This document shows positions 7,565 to 16,026 of a stretch of 40,822 bases of DNA, in pieces (positions within the stretch are counted from its first letter, which is position 1; every line of letters begins with the position of its first letter). Both the position numbers and the translations under genes were made by a program. Under the pieces are notes generated by a model. That model was not told the origin of the DNA. It saw only the letters and a program-made list of their open reading frames with translations, and did no database searches. Source of the DNA: Holospora obtusa F1 (GTDB taxonomy: Bacteria; Pseudomonadota; Alphaproteobacteria; Holosporales; Holosporaceae); assembly GCF_000469665.2 (NCBI RefSeq), contig NZ_AWTR02000062.1, positions 1 through 40,822 on the forward strand. The letters run 5' to 3'.

Positions 7565-7728
7565 GATGATGTGTTCAGTCCCCGACAACATATGGTTTGG
7601 AATGCGATCAAAGTTTAACGGATTTCGCTCAAACTCTTTAAGAATAAATATCAAAAAAAGTTTGATGTTTCAATGATTTAAGTTTACGTTGATGATTATA
7701 CTATAAAACAAAAGCCATCAAATTCTTC
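7565..7728. other. Gap after cvpA, possible IS481 outer end
   Basis: I recognise no gene. At 7572-7582 TGTTCAGTCCC matches 9 of 11 bases of the terminal repeat TGTTTAGTTCC seen at the other end (8198-8208) of the adjacent IS481 remnant, so this may be its eroded right end. Short coding-like stretches with in-frame stops follow on the + strand, but none is assignable. Confidence 0.35.
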
Positions 7729-8208
7729 CTAAATTCTTATAATTACTGATAATATGTTTTTGTTGTATATTGTTTGATAATTTTGTTGGAAACTTCCACC
7801 TATCCTATTGGTCCAAGGATGTCTAAATTGTGTAAGCTTATGCTCAATTTTATGAGCTTTACAAATTGCATTAAAAGGATGAAGTTTTGGACGAAGATGC
7901 TCGGCTAGAAGCGCATAGGTAAATTGAGATCCATTATCAGTAAAGATTTTCGTAATTTTAAATGGATAATGCTCAATAATATTTCTTAAAAACATTGTAG
8001 ATATATCCCAAGCTATCAATATGCAGCTCTATATAGGCGTTTTTGTAACCCGATAAATACTTTCCCTCTATGGTACGCTCTCTTTAGGTTTTTGTATTTT
8101 TTTTCTGAGTCTTAGCGTTGTCTTAGCATTGGCATGCAATAATATTTCCCATAAAGTTGTTTTCTTGCGTTCTTTATAGATTACAGCATAAGAGTTGGGA
8201 ACTAAACA
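7729..8208 (-). mobile_element. IS481-family remnant, internally deleted
   Basis: This is a leftward IS481 transposase pseudogene with one terminal repeat. Reading from 8208, the end repeat TGTTTAGTTCC is followed by the IS481 N-terminal signature (LHANAKTTLRLRKKIQ, then ESVP). An abrupt jump follows to the DDE core with IFTDNGSQFTY, IEHKLTQFRHPWTN and a short tail ending at 7729. The segment between the helix-turn-helix and the first catalytic aspartate is missing, the frame changes around 8030, and WTNGQ..R is degraded to WTNRIGG. It can no longer transpose. Its end repeat recurs as a stand-alone 46-bp unit at 12143 and 16211. Confidence 0.8.
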
Positions 8209-8270
8209 ATTTTCTTGACAAAAAAGATATGTTAATTCAGTATAAGGTTATAAAGTGTTGATTTTTTTTT

Positions 8271-11200
8271 ATGAAATTAAAATTTTTTTTGTTATTTCTA
8301 TTTACAAACGGACAATCTTATTCTGTAAATAGTTTTCAAATTTTAATCAATGAAAAATGGGAAGATCCAAACCAAATTAAAAATACACTAGAGATATTAA
8401 AATCTGAAGGAAACAAGATAAATTTTAGTGACCTTCTAAAAATTTTAGAATTTATGACTAAACAAGCAAAAAATATTCAAGAAGTTAAAAATTTCTTTAA
8501 AGAGTATTTTTTTAAAGGTTCTGATCTTTATAAAAAAATTTTTGAAGCACCTCGTGATCCTTCTATAGTTTTTTCAGATAAAAAAAAAGTTTTTGAACTT
8601 GGATTGGAATGGCTGTACGAATTACAAGATACTTCTCATCTAACAAGCACTTTTTGGTCAATGTTATTATTAGAAATATTCAAAAATCGTGAAGAGAATG
8701 AAAAATTCAAAAATCGTGAAGAGAATGAAAAAATTTCAAGTTTTTCACAAAGTGATGAAAATGTTTTTCTAAAATTAAAAGAAGAAAATCACAATAAATT
8801 TGCTGTTTCTATGGGAGCGTTCTTTTCTTCTGGAGGTATCTTAGATCCGGGTATGATGGAAAAATTAGGATTTAAAGAAAGACTTAACGCTCTTGATGAC
8901 AGTAATTTTGGATTTTTAATTGGAGAGCTCTGTAGTTCGAATCAAAAAATTTCTTTAAACTTTTTCGAAGACTTAGTTGAAAAAATCAATACTTTGCATA
9001 GGTATGACTTTATTCATGTCATAAGCTCTATCATGAAATGTAAGCAAACCATTTCTTTGCATGGATTTGAAGTTCTTATACCTAAAATCAATATGTTAAA
9101 TGAAGAGTGTTTTTTAAGGTTTATGTTGGATTTTTGTAACTCTAATCAAAAAATTTCTTCAGAATTTTTTAAAAAATTGAATTTTAATAGAGATAATTTT
9201 TCAAATGCAGCTGACTTTTTTGGTAATATTATTTGTTACCTTTGTAACTCTAAACAAGAAATTCCTTCAGAAATTTTTGAAAATCTTGTGAAAAAAATTA
9301 ATGAATTAGACGATTTTAATTTTTTTTATGCTATTGAAGAACTATGTAATTCTAAGCAAACAATCTCTTCCAAGGTTTTTGAACATATTGATTTTGAAAA
9401 AGTTAATTCATTGAATGATTTTTTGTTCTGCAATAGTCTTTACTGTTTATTTAGATCTAACCAAAAAATTCCAAAAATAATTTTTGAAAAGCTCGATTTC
9501 GAAAGATTAAATGACATAGAAGATTCTAAATTCGTAGAGCTTATTTCTTATCTGTGTCATTCTAAAAATGAACGTTTGATCAGTGTTTTTGAACTTATCA
9601 ATTTTCAAAGAATGAATGCATTGAATGATTTTGAGTTTTCGCACGTTGTTTCTGAACTTTGCAACTCTGAGCAAAAAATTCCTTTAAATATTTTTCAAAA
9701 CATTCTTGATGTCTTAGATTACAGTACCTTAAGCTATAGTAAACGCCTCATTATTGCGTCTTATTTTTGTAAAATGAAAGATAGCTTAAATTCCGAAATT
9801 CTTAAAGAATTTTATAAATTTTTTTTTGAAACTCCCGACTATGAAAAAATTAATCGATTAAGCGATTCAAGCTTTAATATCTTTGTGATTGGATTTTGTA
9901 ATTATTATGATAAAAAAGAAATCTTGGACAAATTTTCGCAACTTTCTATTCGATTAAAACCAGCAATTTTAAAAAATTTAATTATTTCAAAAAAAATATT
10001 AGACGATATTGATACCTCTTTGCTTCCTTTACTTAAAGACAGTAAAAATTTTTCTCTTCAAGAAAAAACAAAGGAACTTATTTTAAGTGTGATTTCCTGC
10101 GTAGAAATTGAAGGATTTGCAAATACTATTTTTGAAGTTATTAACGCTCAAAAAGGTTTGGATTACTCAAAAAAATTTGCAAACCTTGTGACGAATTATA
10201 TAGAAAATAAAAAAGAAGAAGAGGATAGTGAGTTTAACAAAAATTTAAAAATCCAGATATTTCAAGACAATCCGGAATCTATCAATACGCTTAATAAAAA
10301 AAATGCGTTCTATGATTGGTGTGCACTGAGATATAAGCACGAAGAGCTTCTTCAAGAACATCGACATTTTTTTATTCGTTTAATGAAAATTTTATGTTTA
10401 GAGGCAGAAAATCAAGATTTTTGTCATCAAAATAAGATACAAAGTGCCATGAATTATTTAGATGTTGTGTATGAAAAGAAAACCACCACATTAGCGAAAG
10501 ATTATGAAAACTTAATTTTACAAACCATCAAAAATAACTCAATCAAAAAGTTAAAAGTATATTTGATGCAAAGACTTCCTTTTTATTTTGAACGAAAAAC
10601 TGACATTAATCGAAGTTGTGCTAAATTTATTGATATTAAACAAGATTCAAAAGTGAGAAATAGTGTAGATGAAGAAAAAAAAATAAAAAAGTTAAACAAA
10701 AAAAATGGTGTATTGCGATTGCGTGACTTTTGTAAAGCATTAGATTGGGGAGTATGCGGGTACGATCTATTTAGAGGGTACGGATACACTCAGTCTTCAG
10801 TATCTGAATTCTTTGAGAAGCACACTGTTCCGTATCCTGGGCAATTTGACCCAAATCAAGTTAATGGGGAAACATTGAATCAAGGGTACGAACAATTAGC
10901 AACTGATCTTTTTAACATCGTATTTAAAGATAACGAGAGTACTATCAAATATTCAAATTATTTGATCAACGATAAAACGAGTTTTTTTCAAAATTTAAAA
11001 AACGATTTGGAGCAATTTTTTAAAAATGCATACCCTTCCACTGATCAGATTTTTACTTTGGATCATACTAAAGACGCAACGTATTACCATCCCGGAAAAT
11101 TTTGTCTAAGATTACAAGAGATCATTAATGACGGAAAAGGAATGACGTTAGATAAGCATAATTTTCCAGATGCACGATGTCCACATGGAACTTTGCTAAA

Positions 11201-11282
11201 TTTACGTTTAGCGTACGCAGAAATGCATGGAAATACAATGATTGGTTTTGACTTCGAAAAATGTCCCAAATTACAGGACTAA
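8271..11282 (+). CDS. Large secreted repeat protein, unknown function
   Basis: I do not recognise a named family. The 1003-residue protein starts with a short Sec-type signal (MKLKFFLLFLFTNGQSYS). A helical N-terminal region follows, then eight tandem units of about 35 residues (about 203-483). The consensus is roughly L-N-D-x-x-F-x3-I-x-x-L-C-N-S-x-Q-x-I-S-x3-F-E-x-L. A long charged helical region follows, and a C-terminal domain (about 770-1003) holds aromatic, cysteine-containing motifs such as KALDWGVCGYDLF and CPHGTLLNLRLAYAEMHG. Alpha-helical solenoid repeats in a secreted protein of a host-associated bacterium suggest a host-interaction role, but this is inference. It stands alone between IS remnants, its composition is very AT-rich, and I see no clear ribosome site before the ATG. 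A TTGACA at 8215 may be its -35, abutting the IS end. Confidence 0.75.
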   Translation: MKLKFFLLFLFTNGQSYSVNSFQILINEKWEDPNQIKNTLEILKSEGNKINFSDLLKILEFMTKQAKNIQEVKNFFKEYFFKGSDLYKKIFEAPRDPSIVFSDKKKVFELGLEWLYELQDTSHLTSTFWSMLLLEIFKNREENEKFKNREENEKISSFSQSDENVFLKLKEENHNKFAVSMGAFFSSGGILDPGMMEKLGFKERLNALDDSNFGFLIGELCSSNQKISLNFFEDLVEKINTLHRYDFIHVISSIMKCKQTISLHGFEVLIPKINMLNEECFLRFMLDFCNSNQKISSEFFKKLNFNRDNFSNAADFFGNIICYLCNSKQEIPSEIFENLVKKINELDDFNFFYAIEELCNSKQTISSKVFEHIDFEKVNSLNDFLFCNSLYCLFRSNQKIPKIIFEKLDFERLNDIEDSKFVELISYLCHSKNERLISVFELINFQRMNALNDFEFSHVVSELCNSEQKIPLNIFQNILDVLDYSTLSYSKRLIIASYFCKMKDSLNSEILKEFYKFFFETPDYEKINRLSDSSFNIFVIGFCNYYDKKEILDKFSQLSIRLKPAILKNLIISKKILDDIDTSLLPLLKDSKNFSLQEKTKELILSVISCVEIEGFANTIFEVINAQKGLDYSKKFANLVTNYIENKKEEEDSEFNKNLKIQIFQDNPESINTLNKKNAFYDWCALRYKHEELLQEHRHFFIRLMKILCLEAENQDFCHQNKIQSAMNYLDVVYEKKTTTLAKDYENLILQTIKNNSIKKLKVYLMQRLPFYFERKTDINRSCAKFIDIKQDSKVRNSVDEEKKIKKLNKKNGVLRLRDFCKALDWGVCGYDLFRGYGYTQSSVSEFFEKHTVPYPGQFDPNQVNGETLNQGYEQLATDLFNIVFKDNESTIKYSNYLINDKTSFFQNLKNDLEQFFKNAYPSTDQIFTLDHTKDATYYHPGKFCLRLQEIINDGKGMTLDKHNFPDARCPHGTLLNLRLAYAEMHGNTMIGFDFEKCPKLQD
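8678..8731 (+). repeat. Perfect 27-bp tandem duplication in coding sequence
   Basis: Two identical 27-bp units (8678-8704 and 8705-8731) encode the nonapeptide FKNREENEK twice. The reading frame is kept. A perfect repeat inside an otherwise diverged gene points to recent slippage, and copy number may vary between strains. Confidence 0.9.
8877..9719 (+). repeat. Eight 35-residue protein repeats
   Basis: Residues 203-483 of the secreted protein divide into eight units. Their anchors include LDDSNFGFLIGELCSSNQKI, LDDFNFFYAIEELCNSKQTI and LNDFEFSHVVSELCNSEQKI. Each unit reads as two helices, with a C-N-S-x-Q turn between them and alternation of F-E-x-L and I-N at the boundary. DNA identity between units is modest, so the array is old, unlike the 27-bp duplication upstream. 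Confidence 0.8.
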
Positions 11283-11394
11283 TGAAGGTGTATAAAAAAT
11301 TCTATTTTTTGATTAAATTTGCTGCGAAAGTCAGTTATTGAGAGAGTTAAGAGAGGTAAAGATTAGCTATAATAACCGTAGATCTTCCCCCCTC

Positions 11395-11826
11395 TTAAGA
11401 TACGAAAAAACATTCATCATACAAGAGACGGTAAATTAAGTAACGTAAGGGGTTGTAAAATTTGTAATATATAGTAAAAGCAGTCAAATTATGATGAAGT
11501 AAAAAAGCACTAATAGACTGATATAATTCTTGGCAAAACCCAATTTTCCGCCTACTCCATCTCTTCATATGTGCCAAAAATTTCTCGATTGGATTTAAAT
11601 CAGGTGAATAAGGTGGTAAAAAAAACTATAACGCGCAGATTCAAGTAATTCTTTGGTTCTTTGAGATTTATGAAATGAAGCATCATCTATGATCACAACT
11701 TGTCCGGGTTTTAATTCTTTTATCAAAAACGGCTCTACCCAAGCTTCGAATCATTGCGTGTTAGAAGAGCCGTTAAAAATCATCGGAGTAATCGCTTTAT
11801 TATTTACTAAACCCGATACAATATAG
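11395..11826 (-). pseudogene. IS630-family transposase fragment 1
   Basis: This is the C-terminal half of a leftward IS630/Tc1-type DDE transposase. Joined across frames it reads VIIDDASFHKSQRTKEL (second catalytic aspartate), YSPDLNPIEKFLAHMKRW (last catalytic Glu region) and a tail ending at 11395. A frameshift lies in an A-run near 11615 and a stop lies in NTQ*FEAW near 11750. The 5' half is missing, cut off where the second IS630 fragment begins near 11827. The 110 bp between the upstream secreted-protein gene and this fragment hold nothing recognisable. Confidence 0.85.
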
Positions 11827-12142
11827 TAATTTAGCACGAAAATCGGATTTGAAAAAATGCTGCAATAGCCTCGTAAAATTTATCAAACTGGTTAATTTTG
11901 TTCTTAACCCATCTTTTCATATGAGCCCAAAATTTCTCTATTGGATTCACATCGAGTGAGTATGGCGGTAAAAAAATTAACTGACAACCTACAAATTCGA
12001 TTAACTCTTTTGTTCTTTGTGAGCTATGAGATGCGGCATTATCCATGATTACAATTTGCTCAGGTTCTAATTCCTTAATCAATAACTGCGACACCCAAGC
12101 TTCAAATAATTTTGTATGACAAGAACCATTAAATACCCTAGG
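11827..12142 (-). pseudogene. IS630-family transposase fragment 2
   Basis: This is a second, diverged IS630 C-terminal fragment in the same orientation. It reads PRVFNGSCHTKLFEAW, VIMDNAASHSSQRTKEL and YSLDVNPIEKFWAHMKRW, and ends with its own stop at 11831. Its 5' half is replaced at 12143 by the 46-bp palindromic element. It differs from fragment 1 at many positions, so the two are separate insertions rather than one duplicated copy. Confidence 0.85.
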
Positions 12143-12188
12143 TGTTTAGTTCCTTATAGATTATACCATAAGCATTCGGAACTAAACA
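12143..12188. repeat. 46-bp palindromic element, copy A (IS481-end-like)
   Basis: Perfect 11-bp inverted repeats TGTTTAGTTCC / GGAACTAAACA enclose 24 bp. It aligns without gaps to the outermost 46 bp of the IS481 remnant (8163-8208; about 37 of 46 positions) and to copy B at 16211 (39 of 46). No flanking target duplication is visible. It interrupts the IS630 fragment on its left and contains the left breakpoint of the 533-bp duplication. Confidence 0.75.
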
Positions 12189-13225
12189 TTTACTTTTATA
12201 GTTACCTGCTTGGGTAAAATTTATGACTTTTTTCTTAAATCTATACTATATAGACTCGTACATTATCTATCTTCTTAGACAGAATATGGCATATTTTGTA
12301 TTGCAATTCAACTGTTTTTACTATATAAATCTCGCCACTTGATCAAGAATTTTTTTGCTAAACTTAAGGAAGCACCACGCCATAGCCACACGCTATGATA
12401 AAACGTCTTTAAATTCTCTAGGCGCCATTCACTTGGCTTCAATTGTCGTTTGGCTTAATTGAGGCCAGGCCCTAAAAAAATTTTATCCGCTCTCATTTAC
12501 GTGAAACGGAAGTTTTTCCCAAAATGATGAAACAAATTCAGGCCCTTCAGTGGGTTCACAACATCGATAAATAATTTTATTTAAAAGAACCAAATTTCCA
12601 GCTACGTAATGTCGCTCAGGTGACCAATCTCCTTTAAATTGCCATAACGGAAGAGAAATTTCTTGAATTTGTCCATTTGTATCCTTGAGCGTATTATACC
12701 ATAAGCATTCGGAACTAAACATTTACTTTTATAGTTACCTGCTTGGGTAAAATTTATGACTTTTTTCTTAAATCTATACTATATGGACTCGTACATTATC
12801 TACCTTCTTAGACAGAATATGGCATATTTTGTATTGCAATTCAACTGTTTTTACTATATAAATCTCGCCACTTGATCAAGAATTTTTTTGCTAAACTTAA
12901 GGAAGCACCACGCCATAGCCACACGCTATGATAAAACGTCTTTAAATTCTCTAGGCGCCATTCACTTGGCTTCAATTGTCGTTTGGCTTAATTGAGGCCA
13001 GGCCCTAAAAAAATTTTATCCGCTCTCATTTACGTGAAACGGAAGTTTTTCCCAAAATGATGAAACAAATTCAGGCCCTTCAGTGGGTTCACAACATCGA
13101 TAAATAATTTTATTTAAAAGAACCAAATTTCCAGCTACGTAATGTCGCTCAGGTGACCAATCTCCTTTAAATTGCCATAACGGAAGAGAAATTTCTTGAA
13201 TTTGTCCATTTGTATCCTTGAGCGT
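12160..13225. repeat. Tandem direct duplication, 2 x 533 bp
   Basis: Bases 12160-12692 are repeated at 12693-13225 with only about two differences, both near 12780 (A/G and T/C relative to the first copy). The unit runs from inside the 46-bp element A to inside the gene at 13016-13414. The second copy therefore carries the genuine 3' end of that gene and the first copy is a truncated duplicate. The near identity implies a recent event. The intergenic part (12189-12482 and 12722-13015) has a 10-bp stem-loop (GGCTTCAATT / AATTGAGGCC) and no recognisable gene. Confidence 0.93.
12483..12722 (-). pseudogene. Duplicated 3' fragment of carbohydrate-binding-like gene, fused to IS end
   Basis: This open frame of 79 codons repeats the last 68 residues of the gene at 13016-13414, because of the tandem duplication. 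Its first 11 codons (MFSSECLWYNT) are read from the 46-bp IS481-like sequence, whose terminal ATGTTTAG supplies a start codon. No ribosome site is evident. It is a by-product of rearrangement, although it could in principle give a chimeric peptide containing the whole binding-like module. Confidence 0.8.
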
Positions 13226-13414
13226 GATGATATTTTCTTTACAAGAAATTTGAATTTTTGCTGATTCTAAGTTAGGAGCAGAGGAAATGCTAGCAGTTTC
13301 CATTTTTTTGAGACGATCTTGCATTTGTTCTAAAATTTTCATAATATACCTAAAATTTCCATCGACCTCTAAAGCCGTTAACGGGCTTTGCCGATCTTTC
13401 CAATAAATGATCAT
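13016..13414 (-). CDS. Small protein with coiled coil and carbohydrate-binding-like module
   Basis: The function is unknown. The 132 residues begin MIIYWKDRQSPLTALEVDGN. A short coiled coil (MKILEQMQDRLKKME, about 25-39) comes next, then a C-terminal module, FKGDWSPERHYVAGNLVLLN (about 87-106) continuing to YRCCEPTEGPEF and FWEKL. The W..Y..G..V...... Y.c..... P....W.. spacing matches the type 5/12 chitin-binding fold often found in phage tail and fibre proteins. A clear AAGGAG ribosome site lies 11 bases before the ATG. It follows the gene at 13508-14197 by about 90 bp in the same direction. The two may be a remnant of a phage or tail-like locus; this is inference. Confidence 0.65.
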   Translation of the reverse strand: MIIYWKDRQSPLTALEVDGNFRYIMKILEQMQDRLKKMETASISSAPNLESAKIQISCKENIITLKDTNGQIQEISLPLWQFKGDWSPERHYVAGNLVLLNKIIYRCCEPTEGPEFVSSFWEKLPFHVNESG

Positions 13415-13460
13415 ATAGAATTATCTCCTTATATAGAAAAAAATTTTTATAAAAATGAAA

Positions 13461-13474
13461 GTTCTCGAAAGAAC
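13461..13474 (-). terminator. Short UUCG hairpin between two leftward genes
   Basis: Read leftward, a 5-bp stem GTTCT/AGAAC closes a TTCG tetraloop and is followed by TTTCATTTTT. It could act as a weak terminator or attenuator between the genes at 13508-14197 and 13016-13414. The stem is short and not GC-rich, so the call is tentative. Confidence 0.3.
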
Positions 13475-13507
13475 AACGGCTCACAGGGAGTTTACACAAA
13501 AAATTAA

Positions 13508-14197
13508 TTAAGCATCAGAAATTTCGATGATAGAAAAACTGATCCATAATTCATTATTTTTAAAAAAATAACACTGAGATCGATAAGATTTTCTGTAATT
13601 TTTATATACTAAATGGCAAAATACGTCTCCGCGTTCAATACATTGCTTGAGAGAAAGAATTTTGTTTGGGCCATAGATTTTTTGTCCAGGACTCCAATCT
13701 AAAACAGTATCCTCATCTGAAGTTTCTGGAAAACAATACCACTGCATACAATCCTTTGGATCTGTACATTTTTCAACACCACAAGGAAGTGGAGAACATC
13801 TAGGATTAAGCACACAACTATCTTGAGTAAAAACAAAATCTTGAATAAAGGCAGGAGAGCTTAAATCTAAACGATAATTAGAGCTATCTTCAAAAAGTTC
13901 CATATTTTTTTCAAACTCACTCCATCCTATTGGACATAACATCACAGAAACACTTTTGAAAAAATTTTTGGATTGATAAAGTACAGCACCTCGTAAAGGG
14001 GGATGATAGGAGCTTTTTTGGATTTGTATTACAGGACGCGCCAAGATAGGCTCAAAACTGAGAAAAGCTTTTAATTCAATACGCAATGGAAATAGATCTG
14101 TTACCCTGACAGATTCAGGTTCTTGAGAATCTAGGACTAAAAAAGGATCATCTTGATTTTCAAACTCTGTACTGTGTACATAATAAAAATCTTTCAA
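13508..14197 (-). CDS. Hypothetical protein, cysteine-containing, possibly phage-structural
   Basis: I do not recognise a family. The 229 residues have no signal peptide or membrane segment. The first part is beta-rich (PLRIELKAFLSFEPILARPV). A central cysteine cluster (CVLNPRCSPLPCGVEKC, then CMQWYC; about 127-155) may bind metal or form disulfides. The C-terminus is aromatic (QCYFFKNNELWISFSIIE). Its neighbour carries a carbohydrate-binding-like module, and both read leftward. A beta-rich protein next to a fibre-like protein would fit a tail or baseplate remnant, but no motif proves it. Translation starts at 14197, close to the divergent secreted-protein gene. Confidence 0.6.
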   Translation of the reverse strand: MKDFYYVHSTEFENQDDPFLVLDSQEPESVRVTDLFPLRIELKAFLSFEPILARPVIQIQKSSYHPPLRGAVLYQSKNFFKSVSVMLCPIGWSEFEKNMELFEDSSNYRLDLSSPAFIQDFVFTQDSCVLNPRCSPLPCGVEKCTDPKDCMQWYCFPETSDEDTVLDWSPGQKIYGPNKILSLKQCIERGDVFCHLVYKNYRKSYRSQCYFFKNNELWISFSIIEISDA

Positions 14198-14258
14198 ATT
14201 ACGATTACAATCCTGTTTTTACTTTTATAGTATACAATAATTCAAACGGTTTCACAAA
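14198..14258. promoter_or_regulatory. Short divergent promoter region
   Basis: Only about 60 bp separate two divergent genes. TATAGTATACAAT (14226-14238) is near-palindromic and offers -10-like hexamers on both strands. The -35 elements are weak and not clearly placed. Confidence 0.35.
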
Positions 14259-14267
14259 ATGATATCA

Positions 14268-14678
14268 ATGAAAAAAAGTTTCTCTTTTTTACATACTGCA
14301 CTAACACTGGGTGTTTGTTTAATTTTTAATCTTTCGTTAAATCCATATTTTGTTTTTGCGCATTCTTCTGTTGGTCAAAACGAGATCAATATTGAAGAAA
14401 ACAAGATGTCTGTTAGCAATACGAACGCAGTACTCATCGCGTTTAGGGAAGGGGTGTCTCTACCTGGAGTTCTGCCTTTGTCCAATGAAATTAAAATCAT
14501 TCTGCAATCATTAGAGGGAGTCAATACGGAAGCAGAAGAATCTTTAAAATCTATTCAATTTTCAATTAAAGAAAATTCTGAAAACGCAGAAGTTTTGAAG
14601 AGTGTATTAAAAAAATTACGAGCGATGTATCAAGCTAAACAAGTTTCTTTGGTGCGAATTCCAAAAATGTTTTTATAA
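14268..14678 (+). CDS. Small secreted hypothetical protein
   Basis: The function is unknown. From the ATG at 14268 (an ATG 9 bases upstream is the alternative) the 136 residues open with a clear Sec signal: MKK, a hydrophobic core (LHTALTLGVCLIFNLSL) and a likely cleavage after the VFAHS region (about residue 32). The mature part of about 100 residues is acidic, then helical and charged (ESLKSIQFSIKENSENAEVL), ending in a basic tail. It contains no cysteine pair or lipobox. The product is probably periplasmic or exported. It is divergently arranged with the unknown leftward pair. Confidence 0.65.
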   Translation: MKKSFSFLHTALTLGVCLIFNLSLNPYFVFAHSSVGQNEINIEENKMSVSNTNAVLIAFREGVSLPGVLPLSNEIKIILQSLEGVNTEAEESLKSIQFSIKENSENAEVLKSVLKKLRAMYQAKQVSLVRIPKMFL

Positions 14679-15195
14679 TATATTTATAATAAATACCATT
14701 TTCCTAAAAAATAAATTGGATTATCATCACAGTTAATAACCGAGCATATTTACAAAAAAGCTATTACTTCTCTGGATTCAATAAGCAAGGATAGTAAAAA
14801 AGCAATAAAACTTAGGGCTATAATTTCAGCCAAGGATAACGGTGCTCATGTTGTGGCCAAGGTATTTGGAACCACAACTCATACTTTTGCGCAATTGGGT
14901 GAAGGCGTTTAAAGAAAATGGCCAAGATGGGCTTGATATTATTGAATGCTGGGTCCGGATTTTAGAACAAACATAGAAATGAGATTCTAAAATGGGTTAA
15001 AGGTGATCCAAACATCACCATTAAAGAGAGAGCAAGTTAGAGGAAGAATTTGATGTTGACTCCAGAAAGTCTGCAATATATAGGGTCTTGCATAAAAAAT
15101 GAAACTTTCCTACATAACGCTATGTTCAGTGCGCCATCAACAAGATAAAAGCTCACACGCGGAGTTCATCAAAAAATTTAGACCAAAAGACCTTA

Positions 15196-16026
15196 GATAG
15201 TGTAGTCACGAGATAGGAAATATGATATAAGTGATGCAGTTATTTCATGAATGCATAGGTATTATATGTCAAAAGTCCATCGTCACCACGATATTTCAGA
15301 CCGCGTATGGAGTTGTGTTAGAGCCTCATTTACCAGGACGAGAAGGTGTTTGGGGCGGGAGAGCTCAAGATAATTGCCAATGTATTAATGCTATTTTTTG
15401 GATCTTAAGGACAGGAGCGCCATGGCCAGATTATGGAAGCTGGAGCAGTGCGCACCGTCGTTTTATCAGATGGAGAGACAAAGGTATCCGGGAGAAGTTG
15501 CTCGAAGAATGAGTTAATGTTCCGGATTATGAATGGCTGATGATTGATGCAAGTCACATCAAAGTGCATCCTCATGCAGCCGGTGCGAAAGGTGGAAATC
15601 AAGAGATGAGCAGCTCAAAAGGGGCTTAATACAAAGGTACATCTGGCCGTGGATGCGCATGGTATGCTGCAGTCAGAATCATTATTACAGACGGTACCAC
15701 GGCTGATTGCACGCAAGCTTGGCAATTGATAAGCGGCATCGCAGCCGAGTATTTACTCGCAGACAAATATGATAGCGATGCGAGTGTTGCTCAGGCCCAA
15801 AGCCAAAGCATGACCGTAGTCATACCTCCAAGAAAAAACCGAAAAGTTCACAAAGGCTATGATAAAGATTTATACAAGTTGCGGCATCTTGTTGAAAATG
15901 CATTTCTCCATCTCAAGCGCTGGCGCGGTATTGCAAGCCGTTATGCGAAAAATGTCAGATCATTCTTGGCAGCAGTACAAATTCGATGTATCGCTTTATG
16001 GGCTAATATCTCGTGACTACACTATC
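15196..16026 (+). mobile_element. IS5-family (IS427-type) insertion sequence
   Basis: The 831-bp element has perfect 20-bp inverted repeats (15196-15215, GATAGTGTAGTCACGAGATA, and its reverse complement at 16007-16026). The dinucleotide TA lies on both sides (15194-15195 and 16027-16028), which fits the TA duplication of the IS427 group. Intact ends and a compact size suggest a later arrival than the IS630 remnant it interrupts. Confidence 0.88.
15231..16016 (+). pseudogene. IS427-type transposase, broken
   Basis: ORF A-like sequence (PGREGVWGGRAQDNCQ, WILRTGAPWPDYG, HRRFIRWRDKGI) is followed by the DDE core (WLMIDASHIKVHPHAAGAKG) and the C-terminal region (IPPRKNRKVHKGYDKDLY, ENAFLHLKRWRGIASRYAKN). 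Programmed frameshifting between two frames is normal for this group. Here there is also a stop after KLLEE (15510), another stop at SSKGA* (about 15628), and a frame change near 15700. The transposase is therefore probably inactive. Confidence 0.85.

Noticed and set aside
11395-11577. 60-codon leftward frame as a small gene
   Set aside because: It encodes only the C-terminal tail of an IS630 transposase (AHMKRW..), continuous with transposase sequence in the next frame.
12189-12482. Coding remnant in the duplicated intergenic part
   Set aside because: A leftward stretch resembling KPSEWRLENLKTF is open for some codons, but no family could be recognised and stops occur soon after.
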